Positions 8,811 to 8,985 of a stretch of DNA of 8,985 bases are shown here, in pieces. Position 1 is the first letter of the stretch, and each line of letters starts with the position of its first letter. Below the pieces are notes generated by a model. It worked only from the letters and a program-made list of their open reading frames with translations. It did no database searches and was not told the DNA's origin. Origin of the DNA: Crocinitomix sp. (GTDB lineage Bacteria > Bacteroidota > Bacteroidia > Flavobacteriales_D > Crocinitomicaceae); assembly GCA_020849935.1 (NCBI GenBank), contig JADZFJ010000567.1:1-8985 (forward strand), in the 5' to 3' direction. The position numbers and the translations under genes were made by a program.

Positions 8811-8985
8811 ATCATCATCAGGGTTACCTGTCGCTCTGTACACATTTAATACGTTTACAATATTGAACATATTTGTTACACGTAAATAAACATTCAAATA
8901 AGCTGCTTTCTTTTTATTTTCATCATCTCCAAATTCCAACATGAAGTTTCGGTCTAATTGAAGATCGACTCTATATTGCCAAGGT
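8661..8985 (-). CDS. TonB-dependent receptor, C-terminal end (partial; 5' end outside window)
   Basis: These are the last 107 or so residues of an outer-membrane receptor; the frame stays open to the window edge at 8985 and ends with TAG at 8661-8663. The Met codon at 8940-8942 is internal, because the frame reads on upstream as PWQYRVDLQLDRNF. Features that fit a TonB-dependent receptor barrel are a strand-like segment AYLNVYLRVTNMFN, the stretch NVLNVYRATGNPDDDGYL, and a closing strand TIRLGVKFDF with C-terminal Phe, the usual signal for the BAM machinery. Such receptors take up ligands through the outer membrane using TonB/ExbBD energy; the plug domain and any carboxypeptidase-like N-terminal domain are not visible, so the substrate cannot be judged. 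It is the first visible gene of the probable operon, 27 bases upstream of the large secreted protein. A decayed copy of this tail lies at 2754-2903. The family call is fairly secure; the subfamily (SusC-like or other) is not. Confidence 0.8.
   Translation of the reverse strand, partial: PWQYRVDLQLDRNFMLEFGDDENKKKAAYLNVYLRVTNMFNIVNVLNVYRATGNPDDDGYLAASQFQASIQNQLDEQSFRDYYALKVQNPFNYGIPRTIRLGVKFDF

Noticed and set aside
8661..8942. A separate 93-residue protein starting at the Met codon 8940-8942
   Set aside because: The same frame continues upstream to the window edge with receptor-like sequence, so this Met is internal to the receptor gene.

Overview
The window looks like chromosome of an AT-rich member of the Bacteroidota, most likely a flavobacterium-like organism. 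The reasons are a type IX secretion (T9SS) style cargo protein, a PorV/PorQ-family outer-membrane protein, a TonB-dependent receptor tail ending in Phe, and short AT-rich leaders without Shine-Dalgarno sequences. The family placement is inference. Every gene I can support lies on the minus strand, so transcription runs from high to low coordinates; the plus-strand open frames are antisense shadows.

Layout in the direction of transcription: (1) 8985-8661, the C-terminal end of a TonB-dependent receptor that begins outside the window. (2) 8633-4380, an intact 1417-residue exported protein with an N-terminal signal peptide and a C-terminal T9SS type A-like sorting domain (copy A). (3) 4346-3270, a 358-residue PorV/PorQ-family beta-barrel. 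The gaps are only 27 and 33 bases, so these three form one probable operon, followed by a hairpin at 3208-3243 that probably ends transcription. (4) 3207-2904, AT-rich DNA in which I see no gene. (5) 2903-2754, a decayed fragment of the same receptor tail, colinear codon for codon with the intact one but carrying two in-frame stops. (6) 2725-1, a second copy of the large secreted protein (copy B), interrupted by one TGA at codon 316 and otherwise open to the window edge.

Blocks 5 and 6 are a direct repeat of blocks 1 and 2 with a period of about 5.9 kb. The locus therefore looks like a tandem duplication in which the downstream unit kept only about 50 codons of receptor and then picked up a nonsense mutation in its large gene. 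One 140-base stretch is almost identical between the copies while flanking coding DNA has diverged, which suggests later gene conversion.

Functional reading (inference): the three-gene set joins an outer-membrane receptor, a large T9SS-exported surface or secreted protein, and a PorV-like barrel of the family whose best-known member receives T9SS cargo at the outer membrane. It may be a self-contained surface-protein module with its own shuttle. I recognise no enzymatic domain in the large protein and assign it no activity. I saw no RNA genes, CRISPR arrays or insertion sequences.
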